A stretch of DNA of 64,000 bases, from assembly GCF_000002235.5 (NCBI RefSeq), contig NW_022145609.1, positions 37,126,130 to 37,190,129 of the forward strand, in the 5' to 3' direction. This document shows positions 53,398 through 64,000 of the stretch, piece after piece; the first letter of the stretch is position 1, and every line of letters begins with the position of its first letter. Source of the stretch: Strongylocentrotus purpuratus (taxonomy: Eukaryota > Echinodermata > Echinoidea > Camarodonta > Strongylocentrotidae). The notes under the pieces were generated by a model, which was not told the DNA's origin, did no database searches, and saw only the letters and a list, made by a program, of their open reading frames with translations. The position numbers and the translations under genes were made by a program.

Positions 53398-55170
53398 AGC
53401 CTTTGGCAACGGATGGCCAGGCATGCTCATTATGAGAGCATAATTTAAAATATAGGCCTATATAATTTTCTTGAATTCCGTAGAGCTCTCAGAATGCATA
53501 GTTTACAAACTTCAAGTGGAGCTACTTTACTGTAAATTTCCATCATTTTCTCCAATATTCACATTTAACACGGTTTGTTTGTTCGAGTGTATAGTTGTTT
53601 TTAATCAGCAAAAAAAATTGACTGGAATGGTCATTGTACCATAATCCATAATGTGCCAACTGTTGCCTGTCCCCCCCCCCCCCCCCTGATACTCAGATTG
53701 GGTTTGGAAGAGGATGTGCCGCTCAAGCCTCGAAACATCTACCCATTAATAGGGGTAATTTGGGGACATTTTTCTCGAAAAAAGCCCTATTCTCAGAACT
53801 TTTAGCCTATATTGAACATTTTGAAAAAACGGACCCATATTTAGGGATTTTTGTGTGTGAAAAAGGGACCCATTAGAGCGGCACACCCCTGTATGTCCTA
53901 ATATGTGAGTATACCCCCCCCCCCCGGGGGGGGGGGGGGGGCTGTTTCTCGAAAACGTCATAAGTCTATAACTTCTTCACTAGAAAGAATCGGCGTTTAA
54001 TAAGCTACTTATTTACGTATACGTATTTGCACTATATTTTCAATCTCCTAGGCGGTATTGATTGACATTTAGGAGTTGGCGACCAATTACGTAATGTATT
54101 GCATAGAGATTCTTGGTAAATGATTCACCCCTGAGCCCCTGTAACGCTATCTGCTACACAATACACGAAACGACAATGAGATCGGTCGTCAAAGGAACAT
54201 CAATGCTCAAGGATGAATGTAATTCCAGGGAGCTCCGACGCCGACGCGTCGATCAAAGTAACGCATCGAAACTCCGTTCGCGTTCTTTGAGTGAATTTAG
54301 CCCCGGACTTGACATGGCAAAATGCATGGTAAAATAGACATGTATGATAATTTACGAAAAGACAACTTTATTTAGAGGCATACTAAAAGAAAGAAGACAA
54401 CTAAATAATGCTCCGTGCGCCATTTCTCTGTTAATTTGTGTGTAGGTCTCACTGAACTGGAATTCTCTCTCTCCCTCCCCCTCTCTCTCTCTTCCTACTC
54501 CCCAAAATCCTAACTGTGACCAATCCTTGTACTTAACCCAACTGTGGATGATTTGAACTACATATTTGAGTTTTACCATGGGCAATAACAACATTGCCTC
54601 CCAAATGAGTCTTCAATGGGAAACAAATTATAATAATCAGCATAATCTACAACTAGAACCAAATCAATTCTTTAAATTAAAGACCTTTTGAAGTCAATTG
54701 CACTAGTAAAGAAAGGTTAAAACATTATGTTAAGTCATTTAATTAGAATGCAACAATATATATTGTTTGTTGAAATTGGTAATTAAGGAATCAATCACTA
54801 GGACAATCAATACAGTACAGTTGTAATTAAGCAATTGTGTGGAGCTTTAAAAAAAAAATATTTCGTTAATCAATTAACTAATTATCTCATCTATTTTTAT
54901 TTTTTATTTTTTTGCATTTTTATTGATTGTTTTCGGTTGGTTAATTACCTTGATCAAAAATTTAATTTCTAAAAAGATATTAATTTATAATTTGATGTGA
55001 TTGTGAAAGTTTTTGAATTGTTAATTAACTTTGCATTGCAACAAAGGGAAAATTTCCTGGAATTTCACTGAAAATTAGTTAGTTTCAGAAATGAAACATG
55101 TTCACTTTAAATAATTTTAGTTTAAAGGTTCACCCCAACATTCTAATGTACCAGTTCTAATCTGATTTTA
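53398..55170. other. Intergenic stretch with G/C homopolymers, no gene
   Basis: C runs at about 53670-53685, and a block of C then G at about 53915-53941. The phrases GTGCCGCTC and GAGCGGCAC (53716 and 53876) form a weak inverted repeat. A CT tract lies at 54467-54492. No coding gene recognised. Confidence 0.5.
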
Positions 55171-55174
55171 TTTA

Positions 55175-55546
55175 GGGCGCGTTCATGCTTGATTTTGAAG
55201 GCAGAAAGAGCGATTTGTAACGCTCATCGTAAACGCTCATCGTAATCGCAGTTCCACGGTGCACTGTTCATGCTCACTTCTCCAGGCAATTCTCCTTGGG
55301 TGGCCTTCAGCTGGATTCGCAAACCTGTGTGCGCATGCTACGTAGACCCACTAGAGGTCAGTGCGTTGACCCCATTTAAACGGGTTTACAAATTGTAAAC
55401 GCATCTTTTTGTGAGTTTACGATCGGCGATCGTGATCGCCGTTTTTCGGTGATTCTACAAAAGTGAGCATGAACGCAATCGTGTTTTAAACTAAACGCGT
55501 AACAGATGCCTGATTCTGGCCGTCAAAATCAAGCATGAACGCGCCC
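55175..55546. mobile_element. GGGCGCGTTCATGCTTGATT MITE
   Basis: The left end GGGCGCGTTCATGCTTGATT is matched by its exact inverse AATCAAGCATGAACGCGCCC at the right; the match extends to about 24 bp. The flanks TTTA and TTAA suggest a TTAA-like target. The interior is GC-richer than its surroundings. Confidence 0.92.
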
Positions 55547-55639
55547 TTAATTATGAATTTGTGAGCATGTATTTTCTACAACAAGACATACATATGTATC
55601 GTACAATAAAAGATGAATCTCAAGATTTAACAAACTTTC

Positions 55640-58600
55640 TTTTCATTTATTGAGACACTTTTCATCATAAACAGCAGAGAATCATTACATTGTGCAGATG
55701 CATAATGTGTCATCAAGTTATTCTCTCAATAATATTCATCTTTGTGTATTTTCCACTCATATTTTTCTCTTAGACTCTTTCATCTGTATAAAACAGCAAC
55801 ATTTCTTATGCCTCATTTATTTTGTTCAGAGATAAAAGTTTGACTGAAGTCTGTGCCCTGGTTTTTATCTTGGACACAGAACATAAATGATCTTTCTTTA
55901 AAATCCTCACACATAGTTTACACAAATAATATTTGAAACTACACAGGCATTCCTACCATGTCAAGAATTTTCATTCATTTGAAGAACATAACAATTGATG
56001 TCTTTCTTTTACTTGCATCATCAAAAATACAGTTGTTCAACCTCCATACAATTCCCAGCAAGATCATGTAGAGAACTCTTGGAGAATTTGTTAAGTTGAG
56101 AAAACATGTTGTTTATCGCAACTTAACATCAAATAAACACTCCTGTAATGTTTGTATACAAACGAGGCAAACTGGATTGTTGCCTAAAATAAACTCAATA
56201 TTTTGTTACAATAAAAATAGAACAAGAAGACACACAAAAAAGATAGCAAATGAAAACAATGCCTTAAACAGAAAAAGGAACAAAACAAATAGCTTTGAAC
56301 TGAACAAAGTTTAAATGGTGAAAGCATTCATTATTTTCCTCTCAAAGGTCTTTTTCGTTAAATACATCATAACTTGGCAATACTTCTAGATCAAAACACC
56401 AACCATTTGAATGTAAGTATAACTCTGAATGTGGTCAATGGTCTTAGATCTTCGATTGCTAATCTTCTGTTGTTGTTGTTGTTATCGTATAAAGTAAACA
56501 AAATGTCAAATACAACACTAAACTGAAAGTGATGATTTGATGCAAATAAGGAGAGAGCTTTGTCCAAGACTTGCTGACAAAAAAAAGGTATTGCTGGTTA
56601 CAAGAAGACTTGCTTAATGATGAGCGTAAATAAACGTTGTTAGAAGTCGTTAGCATGAGTACAAGAAGGGCTTTTGAATCTTTGAACAGTTAGTCCTTTC
56701 TGTGTCCAACACACAACCTCAGTGTCTACTGGAATCACTCTATAATTGTATCAACAACAACAGATCTATCATAACAAAATGAGGTGACAATGAAAATAGT
56801 TTTTTGACAATAAAAAATGAAGCAAGTAAGTCCAGCAGAAAAAGGAAAAAACACCCCCAAAATCTCACATTTTCCCGGATAAACTCTACACAATAGCATT
56901 TGAAAAGAAAAAATATACACATGTTTCTGGAAAATAAATCATATGTCGTAGGTCAGCTTGACCATTTCATTTAGTTTATAAGGCTCCATAAATTCCTCCC
57001 GGTTTAATGTCCATCCATGAGTACCTCAATGTTAATTGGATCTGCAAGATCAGTACTTCCTCATCCGACAAAACCAAAGACAATTATTACTTTACAATAA
57101 AGCACATCTGGATAGAATCACTGGTAAGACACAATAAGAATAAAATCCATCAACAAAAAAATAAATTTATACCAACATAGATAGTCCTCTCAACGTTGCT
57201 TCAGATAACAATCTAGGCGGTCAGTTCTCCTCTAAAATCATCATAATTCGGTGTAACCTATTCTGCTCTTCCTATTTGTCTCATGGATTTACACATTTTC
57301 CTTTATTCTCGTCCATCTTGTGTCTCCTGTAAGAAGCGTAAACTCTTTGGAAAGACACTTCAATCGTTTTGTGTAAGCTGGCAACAAGGTATTTCCACAC
57401 ACAAATATTTTACATGAAAAGAAAACAAATTGCTCTTGATGTGAAACTGTAAATTGCCTGTGTTCAATTTATTATCAAGGTGCATTAGTTTTATCACACA
57501 GGCAATATGCAATATCAATCGATTCCAATTTATAAAGAGATCAGGGCATAATTAAAGGTGCGACTTGATCCTGTTAAATCAGTTAATTTGTTTTGACTCT
57601 GAATTTGGGATAGCAATAAAGTGATCTAATCTAAACTAATATATTTCTAGCATGGGTCGGATTTTGTTTTAAACCATAAACTGCCCTTTTCTTGAATTAA
57701 ATAAAAAGATAATAAACACTTATCTCATTCATAAAATGCTTTTATTAGTAATATCCCCTCCTAATTAGAAGATACCAGTCTTCAACTGAAAATGCAGGAG
57801 CTCTCAGCAATCTGACCCCAGACGGCCGTCTCAACTTCACCGCCATCTTGTTGAAAGTGCAAACACTTATTAATTTCATAACATGCGTTTCAACAGGATG
57901 TAAGCGGCGACTCATCCGACAGTTTTGGGAGAAGATACTCAATCTACTGAAATAGCCCTCACAGAGAATTGTACTTTTTCTGGGGGTGGGGGTGGGGGGT
58001 GAACTTTTTGCTCAAAATTGTAAACAAAGCTTGATATCAGTAAGCAAAACAAGCTATAAGCGTTCTACTTCAAAGTGCATTTTTACAAGCACTAACAAAC
58101 AGATAAAATACCCTATATTACTTTAACACCGGAAACTGTCACAAATTGTAAACGATGAGAGATTTCTACAGCAGAAACTATTGTGAATCGCCAACAAAAT
58201 TAGCATTGTGTTAGTTGTGGTTGAAATTCGTGAACATCTCGAGCTCGCAAACGTTTCCAGTTTTACAGTATTATTGCAGACAAAATGCTATTTGATCTGG
58301 AAAACTTGTTGGCATAATATGAAAAACACTGAATAAAATGACTAATGTATGCAAACAATGAGAGATTCAACAAACAGATCAGTGAAAAATCAGACGTATG
58401 ATCCATGAATGAAAACACGCAGAAATTGAACGAAGAGATCAGTAAGAAATCAGATTGATGTAGAAAAATGGTTCATTTTAAAAATTGCAATAAAAACTTT
58501 TGTTTCAGTACAAAAAAGACACACCGTATGATTGGAAGTACAAGTATGATATATATATAGATTTTTTTCTTGGAAGATACAACATGATTCCTTTCACTCC

Positions 58601-59723
58601 CTTTGTCTTTTCTCTGCTCCCTTCATCTTTTCTTTTTCCTTTTCTTCATATAAACATAGTTAAATGATGACAATGTTTGTCAAACATTAAAAGTAAGCAC
58701 TTGGGGAAGAATATGTTACAAAACTAGAAAATACAATCTGTTTCCATATTGTTATCTGCAGAAAGTACACTTTAGCAGATTGTGTTTATCTCACAATAAA
58801 AGCATCTGTGTGTGAGAGATACAAATTAAGTGAAGCCTTTTTTATATTTGTTTACTTTTTACTATCGTTGTGCTTTTCTTCATTTGTAAGCAAAGTGAAC
58901 GGTGTACTGGGGCCGTGACCTTTGGCAGACTGTGTTAAATAACAAGCTACATCTTGATATTTTGAATGGTAAACAAAAAGATAATATTTGATAGCAGGTG
59001 AGAGTATCAGTCTGTATGCCCAAGAAAGGATAAGTTACCATCCAAGTCACATGACATGTTCATAAGTCACCTGACACTAATGAAAATAAACAACTCTGTA
59101 AAGCTTGTATTTAGAGCCAATGTTTACAAAAAGGCAAATTATTGTCACTATTATTCTTTTCCTTAACAAAATACCATCAAACATACCTGGTCCGTTTTAC
59201 AATTATATTGCCCAACTTGTAACTGAAAGAACCCCTTCATGGGAAATAAATTGGTAGCATTTCGTGGGCATTTATTAAGGTGAGCATGTGTGCAAAACAT
59301 TCTTTTCATTTATCAACTTGTAAACATATTTTCCACTGCTGCTGAAAGTGGTTATCATGAAGTGGAATTCACTCATAAAAAACGAACAAGACCAATTGAG
59401 ATATGATCTTTCAGTACTCAATTGTTTTTGAACCACTGTCACTTTCTGACCTCCTTGTTAGTAATGAAAAAGGTGCACAGCTCCTGTCCTATCAATATTC
59501 CAAACATTGATTTCCAGAAGATGAAACAAACACACCGAACAAACTGTATGAACACAAAATACTGTTGCATTCATGAGGCACAGAGTTATTTATCGTGGAT
59601 GTATTGCAAGGATTTGCATCAGAGAGAAGCACTGATTCGTCGACGATGAAGAGCAAAATGTTCTGTTCCATTACGTAAGAAAGACCACCGATCGGTTCAT
59701 ACTGAAGGAGAGGCCAGCCGCTA
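55640..59723 (-). other. GPBP1: Probable vasculin 3' UTR with alternative poly(A) signals
   Basis: About 4 kb downstream of the vasculin stop without convincing coding potential and with few recognisable repeats, unlike neighbouring intergenic DNA. Minus-strand AATAAA hexamers occur at 57741-57746 and 55646-55651, among others. A 3' end at either site would be consistent. A short minus-strand ORF around 57745-57942 lies here (see findings). Extent is inferred. Confidence 0.35.
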
Positions 59724-59873
59724 CTATAAGTCATCATCATCCGAGGACTCATCGGAGGAGGAGCTGAGCTCTGCGTCTTCGATCGCCATGGTCGTCATGG
59801 CGTTCATGACAGGATGAGGGATGAGGTTGAGGATGATGGGCTGAGCGGGACGACTGAAACCATTCTTACCCAT
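59724..59873 (-). CDS. GPBP1: Vasculin terminal exon
   Basis: Terminal coding exon after a TCATACAG acceptor, in phase 0, with 49 codons and TAG. It starts MGKNGFSRP (human has GFGKNGF here) and ends in SSSSDESSDDDDL. The first Met is an internal residue, not a start. The acidic Ser/Asp tail matches the composition of the human C-terminus. Confidence 0.88.
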   Translation of the reverse strand: MGKNGFSRPAQPIILNLIPHPVMNAMTTMAIEDAELSSSSDESSDDDDL

Positions 59874-62800
59874 CTGTATGAGAGGAGTAAAGGGAAAGGA
59901 GGAATGGTTGATGTACAGGTGCGATAGAAAAGTCAAACATGATTAAATGCACATAATAATAATAATAATAATAATAATATTTTATATTTATATAGCGCAC
60001 ATATCCACCATGCAAGGCGCTTCAACTATTACCCCGGCTCTGCTAGGCAGCCGATTTCGGCGCTCACAGCATTCAAGGAATTCCGTCCTACCGGTACCCA
60101 TTTAACACCTGGGTGGAGAGTGGCAAATGTCACTGTGGTGAGGAGGTACACTGTACCATGTGATTATGTTCATTCTTTGAACGCAGACTATAAAGAATTT
60201 ACGAAAGGAATCACAAAAAAGTAGGAGAATGGCAAATCCAGTCACCAAAACCATAGCAATAAATAATTTTAAAAGAGCCTTCAAGGAAAAAGACACTGAA
60301 ATTTGGCACTACACCTTCTATCTCCTCTACTTTTTGTTTGCCTATCAACTTGCTTAAAGCAGGACTGCACTACTTGTAGCTACTTGCGCCCTCTATATAC
60401 AAAACAATGCTTAAATAGTATCCGTTGGTCCCCCATAGTCCCCTTTTTCTTATGTTAATTAAGAGCTGATTTGATGAGATAACCACGTGTCAGTGACCAT
60501 GCAGGCAGGTCTAATCCCTCCTGGCCAAACTAGTGCAGACAGGCTTTAAATGAGTCAAATAAACCTCTTCACTCACCTGTTGTGACCTGATCTTGAACTC
60601 CTTGAGTTCGTCTTCAGTGATCGGTGCGTATCCTTCTTCATTGTCACTGTGCTCATGCCAACCCATCTCTTGCAGTAACCTGATGTGAGAAAAGAAATCA
60701 ATGTATTTCAGAGGAATGACCATCAGAAAACTGTATAAAGGTAAAGACCACTTTTGGAAACCCACCCCCCCCCCCCTCTCAAAAAATGAAATGGAAGCTC
60801 TTATTACCAATCATGTGAAAAAATATGTTTTGACTAATACGTGATGATACAAATTGATAATTGATACTAATTGATATATTTGGTAATTTATCATATCTAT
60901 CCGGCCTGGATATACATCTATACAGTCCCATATACATCTTTCTGTGTACAGTGCTTGTAACTTTACCAAGACTGGGCCAAATTTCTTATCATTTTGATGA
61001 TTCCAGAACCTTGCAGTACACACCAATACTTATATACTAGATAATCAACCTTTTCTGATCAATTCCACAACGTTCTTTCACAATGCAATCGCATGACCAG
61101 AACTTAACTGTATCTTTAAACTGTTTTCCCTCATGTGGGCCATTCATTTTTGAAATATTTCTCTCACACAGAAGTCATCTCACTTTTTTCATGTTGATAA
61201 TCTTATCTTCAACAGGCGTAGATTTTGTTGATGAAAGTGATATTTGTTTCACTTTACAAAGAAAGGCCCAAATGCGCATGTCACATTCTAACTCTATTTG
61301 TAACGTATGAATTGTACTACAAATGCCTTTTACACCTTGTTAAAGGCATCGTTTAACAATGTTAAATCTGAGATGCATGGCCCTACGTGTTATCAAAGTC
61401 TTTGATATGGTGTAATATTCAAGCCCTGAACAAATGTGCTTCAAAATGATCATTGCGTGGCCGGTTTCACCATACTCATTTTCCCCAATAGACTTTTGTG
61501 TTATAAAAAACCGTTAGGAAAACGTTTTTTGACATTTTGATTTCCAATCATAAATATCTTGATAATCTCAGACAGGCGATCATCCAGGAAGAATCTGAGG
61601 CAAAGATACCCAATCCCTTTAAATGAGATATGTAATACTTGAATTTCATGTTTTACCACAAATGACAAGCAAATATTTTCAAGCCATTTTCACAACACTA
61701 AACCAGTTTGTAGGAAGACATTCATTCAGGTGCCTGTGGATAGCATGGTTCCTGGTTCCAGTCCCGCCGCGGCACTTATGTCATTTGGCAAGACATTAAT
61801 CTACATTTGCTATACTCCACCTAGGTGAGGTAAACGGGTACCCGGTAGGAAGAAATTCCTTGAATGCTTGAGCACCTTTTTATGGTAACTCAGCTAAAGC
61901 TGGGGTATTGGTATGATTGCAGGGCCCTCAGGGAGAACAGTATGAATACTGATGAGGCTACCCTGGATAAACAACACATTTCGTCGCCTGGTTGGCAGAA
62001 GGGCGTTAGTTCGAATTTCAGGTCAATAATGAAAATTTAGGCAGAAGGGCGTTAGCACTAAATCGCCTCTAACTTTTATAAAACTGACTTATTTCCAAGA
62101 AAATAATTGTGGCCGTGTTCTACTACAACATTTCTATTAGTCTTTTATGTTTTCAACCAATTTTCGGGACGGAAAGCAGTTTAAATGCGAATAATTCGAA
62201 AAGCAGTTTTCAAATCACTCGCGCAATAACGCCCTTCTGCTACCCGGCCAACGATATTATTAATATTATTATTACCTTTTCTCTGCTTCTAAACTACTGG
62301 AAAGCTCCATCGGTTGACAGTCCAGGAGGTTCTGCTCGTTGAGGGGCATGTCCATACGGCCATTGTTGGTGACCAAGTCAAGGTTGTCATCGACGTCCTT
62401 GTCATTCTGGCCTTCATTGTCGTAATGGCCATTGCACTTGCTGATGGGTAGTTGGTTGTTGATTATAGTATCTTGTCTAGGCTCGACTATGTCTAAATCT
62501 TCAAAGGGGTCTGGTTGCTGCAGAAATCAAATAATAACATTAAAGGTAATACTAAGTTTTGGGAAATTGTGAAAATTGGCTGGAGAGTGATTCTTTATAT
62601 TGTTTCGATATATTTGGATGCCCCTGTGGATGAATTCTAAGCACTAGAAAATTTAGCCCCTAAAACACTTCTGCTTTCGAGAAAAATTGAATACAAATTT
62701 ACTGGTGCTCCCAGTAAATTTTGATAAATTTCAAATAGCGCCTACGGCCATACAATGATAGCTGCAACCATGAAAATCTCAGAATATGTAGTTGTGATAT

Positions 62801-63700
62801 ATAATTTCCAAATAGGAATAGCCAATCAGTCAATTTTAGTCAAGAAACATTGCTTTATAGCTAAATTGATATATTGACCTTGAGAGGGAGCTATACAACA
62901 TAAACAGTTTATTATTTATAAATTCATCACTTTAGACTCGATTTCAACCGCGACAACGATCGCTGAATATTGTACGATCGCACATGCTTCCAATATGTTC
63001 ATTTGAACCAAATTCATGACCCCATACCAAAACTTTGTATTACCTTAAATAATAATTATAATGCAGTGAAACCTGCAAGTAAAGACTGATTAAGGGAAAC
63101 AAAAAAAAGTGGTCTTTCTACACAGGTAATTGCTAAAGCCTGTTTTACTATACATGTAATACTGGTTTCATATTTCAAGCTTTTCCATGAATTAACCAAA
63201 GCCCTTGGTTAGTATAAGTATTAAGTGAGTTATATCTCGACACAAGTGTATTTAGAAGAAGATAAAGACATTTTTGTTGGCTTTTTTTATCAGACTGCTT
63301 AGGAAGCATGCATGGGTTGGGCTTGCAAATAAGCAACCAGAAGACCAACGACTTTACGTCCTCTCCGAGGGACTTAGTAATGCATATTGATTATGAGCAC
63401 TGAGCAGGAAATGTAACAACATACCTGGTAAATCGTGGTAGCATTTGTCTTTTCGTACTGCTTGGTGGAAGACCTATTGTAGTTGTGATAGTGACCAGAT
63501 TGGTCATTGTGGTTGTTTGTGTAGTGGTCAATGCCATTGACCAGAGGCTCGCTACTGAGCGGTAACCTTGGAGAGTCCACGCTCCCGGTGCGACGCAGCT
63601 CCTTCAGGAAGTCAACCTTGTCCGTCCGCTTGACCTTTGACACAGTCACCATGCGAGGGGTGGGAATGTCTATGGCAGAGGTGGAGCGCGGAGAGCCCTG
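59724..63700 (-). CDS. GPBP1: Vasculin (GPBP1/GPBP1L1 family), 3' four exons; 5' part outside window
   Basis: Vasculin proteins are nuclear, GC-rich promoter-binding factors with a conserved C-terminal vasculin domain. Four coding exons are visible: 63700-63425, 62517-62276, 60679-60577 and 59873-59724, all GT-AG and phase-consistent. Together they encode 256 residues plus stop. The family is recognised from DKVDFLKELR in the first exon and from SSSLEAEKR joined to LLQEMGWHEH across a splice. The next exon adds APITEDELKEFKIRSQQ. Human vasculin has the equivalent SSSLEAEHRLLKxMGW and LPLTEDELKEF blocks. The protein ends in an acidic, serine-rich tail (SSSSDESSDDDDL). Residue numbers cannot be given because the N-terminus lies beyond 64000. 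Invertebrates usually have one gene equivalent to the vertebrate GPBP1/GPBP1L1 pair, so the symbol marks the family and does not choose between them. Confidence 0.9.
59941..60120 (-). mobile_element. SINE 3' half with (ATT)n tail, minus strand
   Basis: On the minus strand: AATGGGTACCCGGTAGGACG, GAATTCCTTGAATGC, GCGCTATATAAAT, then (ATT)n. It shares the GGGTACCCGGTAGG block with 5135-5465 and 61731-61960. In the last vasculin intron. Confidence 0.8.
60354..60549 (-). mobile_element. TTAAAGC MITE, copy in vasculin intron
   Basis: Inverted homologue of 17393-17590. Its end lies about 27 bp inside the intron after the donor of the vasculin exon at 60577-60679. Confidence 0.88.
60577..60679 (-). 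CDS. GPBP1: Vasculin exon, conserved EMGW...TEDELKEF block
   Basis: A 103-nt exon with acceptor CACATCAG and donor GTGAGT. It encodes LLQEMGWHEHSDNEEGYAPI followed by TEDELKEFKIRSQQ, the most diagnostic part of the vasculin domain. The same spacing from MGW to TEDELKEF occurs in human GPBP1. Confidence 0.94.
60925..61105. repeat. 180-bp intronic repeat, copy 1
   Basis: AGTCCCATATACATCTTTCT ... ACCTTGCAGTACACACCAAT ... CAATCGCATGACCAGAACT. Almost identical and in the same orientation as 63746-63927. Confidence 0.92.
61340..61623 (+). mobile_element. TTAAAGG MITE, best-preserved copy
   Basis: Starts TTAAAGGCATCGTTTAACAA and ends CAATCCCTTTAAA, giving short inverted ends. The interior includes GAGATGCATGGCCCTACGTG and AATCATAAATATCTTGATAA. 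Homologous to 47291-47553 and the two halves of 36497-37455. In a vasculin intron. Confidence 0.85.
61731..61960 (+). mobile_element. tRNA-derived SINE in vasculin intron
   Basis: GGTTCCAGTCCCGCC near 61759 is B-box-like. CGGCACTTATGTCATTTGGC, AAACGGGTACCCGGTAGGAA and ATTCCTTGAATGCTTGAG follow, linking it to the SINEs at 5135 and 59941. Confidence 0.75.
62276..62517 (-). CDS. GPBP1: Vasculin exon, acidic linker and start of the conserved C-terminal block
   Basis: A 242-nt exon starting in phase 0 after TTTCTGCAG and ending with two bases of the Arg codon at a GTAATA donor. It reads QPDPFEDLDIVEP..., then an Asn/Asp-rich stretch, then QPMELSSSLEAEK. The end aligns with human SSSLEAEHR. It is too fragmented to appear as one open frame beginning with Met, so it is easy to miss. 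Confidence 0.88.
62541..63045 (-). mobile_element. MITE family AAGGTAATA, copy in vasculin intron
   Basis: Terminal inverted repeats AAGGTAATACTAAGTTTTGG and, inverted from the right end, AAGGTAATACAAAGTTTTGG. The flanks TTAA and TAAA suggest a TTAA-like target. It is homologous to 16503-16985 and lies 23 bp from the acceptor of the vasculin exon ending at 62517. Confidence 0.85.
63320..63390 (-). mobile_element. SINE body fragment, minus strand
   Basis: Minus-strand GTCCCTCGGAGAGGACGTAA and CTTCTGGTTGCTTATTTGCA match the body of the SINE at 9076-9240. Confidence 0.75.
63425..63700 (-). CDS. GPBP1: Vasculin exon with DFLKELR motif
   Basis: A 276-nt exon in phase 0 on both sides (92 codons), from a CTTACAG acceptor to a GTATGT donor. 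It begins QGSPRSTSAIDIPTPRMVTV and contains KVDFLKELR, matching the family's S/T-DFLKxLR block. The second half is rich in Asn, His and Tyr and looks disordered. It is the most upstream vasculin exon in the window. Confidence 0.87.
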
Positions 63701-63745
63701 CTGTAAGCGCAAAATACAAACATAATAATAATAACAATAGCCTAG

Positions 63746-63927
63746 TCCCATATACATCTTTCTGTATACAGTGCTTGTAACTTTACCAAGACTGGGCCAA
63801 ATTTCTTATCATTTTGATGATTCCAGAACCTTGCAGTACACACCAATACCTATATGCTAGATGATCAACCTTTTCTGATCGATTCCACAACGTTTCTTTC
63901 ACAATGCAATCGCATGACCAGAACTGG
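63746..63927. repeat. 180-bp intronic repeat, copy 2
   Basis: Close match to 60925-61105, both in vasculin introns and in the same orientation, about 2.8 kb apart. More diverged relatives may lie at 22158-22325 and 14530-14690. Confidence 0.92.
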
Positions 63928-64000
63928 TCTTTACCTTTAATATAAAAGCATCAATGAACCATATAATTTCAACAAAGTTCAACAGAACCAAGTTTAAATA

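Overview
The window looks like nuclear genomic DNA from an invertebrate deuterostome, most likely an echinoderm such as a sea urchin. It is AT-rich, with small exons in phase-compatible GT-AG frames separated by kilobase introns. It is littered with fold-back DNA elements, tRNA-derived SINEs with (ATT)n tails, and palindromic ACATGT runs. The host call rests on general repeat style and on the protein sequences; no species can be named.

Only two protein-coding genes are supported, both on the minus strand. The first is a complete nine-exon ceramide glucosyltransferase gene (UGCG), from the start codon at 48227 to the stop ending at 16280. The exons sum to 1194 nt (397 codons plus stop) with every splice phase agreeing. 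Every catalytic residue reported for the human enzyme (three Asp, one His, one Cys, the RxxRW motif) sits at the expected place with a constant offset of +6. The second is the 3' part of a vasculin gene (GPBP1/GPBP1L1 family): four consecutive exons between 63700 and 59724, with the 5' part beyond the window's right edge. In transcription order the vasculin gene comes first and UGCG follows, separated by roughly 8-11 kb.

Layout: 1-2160 holds a nonautonomous hAT-type element. 2161-16279 holds telomere-like motifs, minisatellites, polypyrimidine tracts, SINEs and fold-back elements, plus the UGCG 3' UTR, probably ending near 15450. 16280-48227 is UGCG. 48228-49470 is its 5' flank. 49475-49890 is a small hAT-like element, and 50192-52238 is a second copy of the 2-kb element seen at 152-2152. 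52239-59723 is repeats and the vasculin 3' UTR. 59724-64000 is the vasculin gene.

The most distinctive finding is the pair of ~2-kb elements. Both have CASTGGCGTACC termini and perfect 8-bp target duplications of different sequence. Each carries a long polypurine tract and a degenerate ~100-bp satellite rich in GCTCGC, and they flank UGCG as direct repeats about 50 kb apart. The second theme is that short mobile elements abut splice sites in both genes. One ~200-bp family sits about 26 bp past a 5' splice site in each gene. No CRISPR array, rRNA, functional tRNA, operon or prokaryotic/viral gene cluster was seen.
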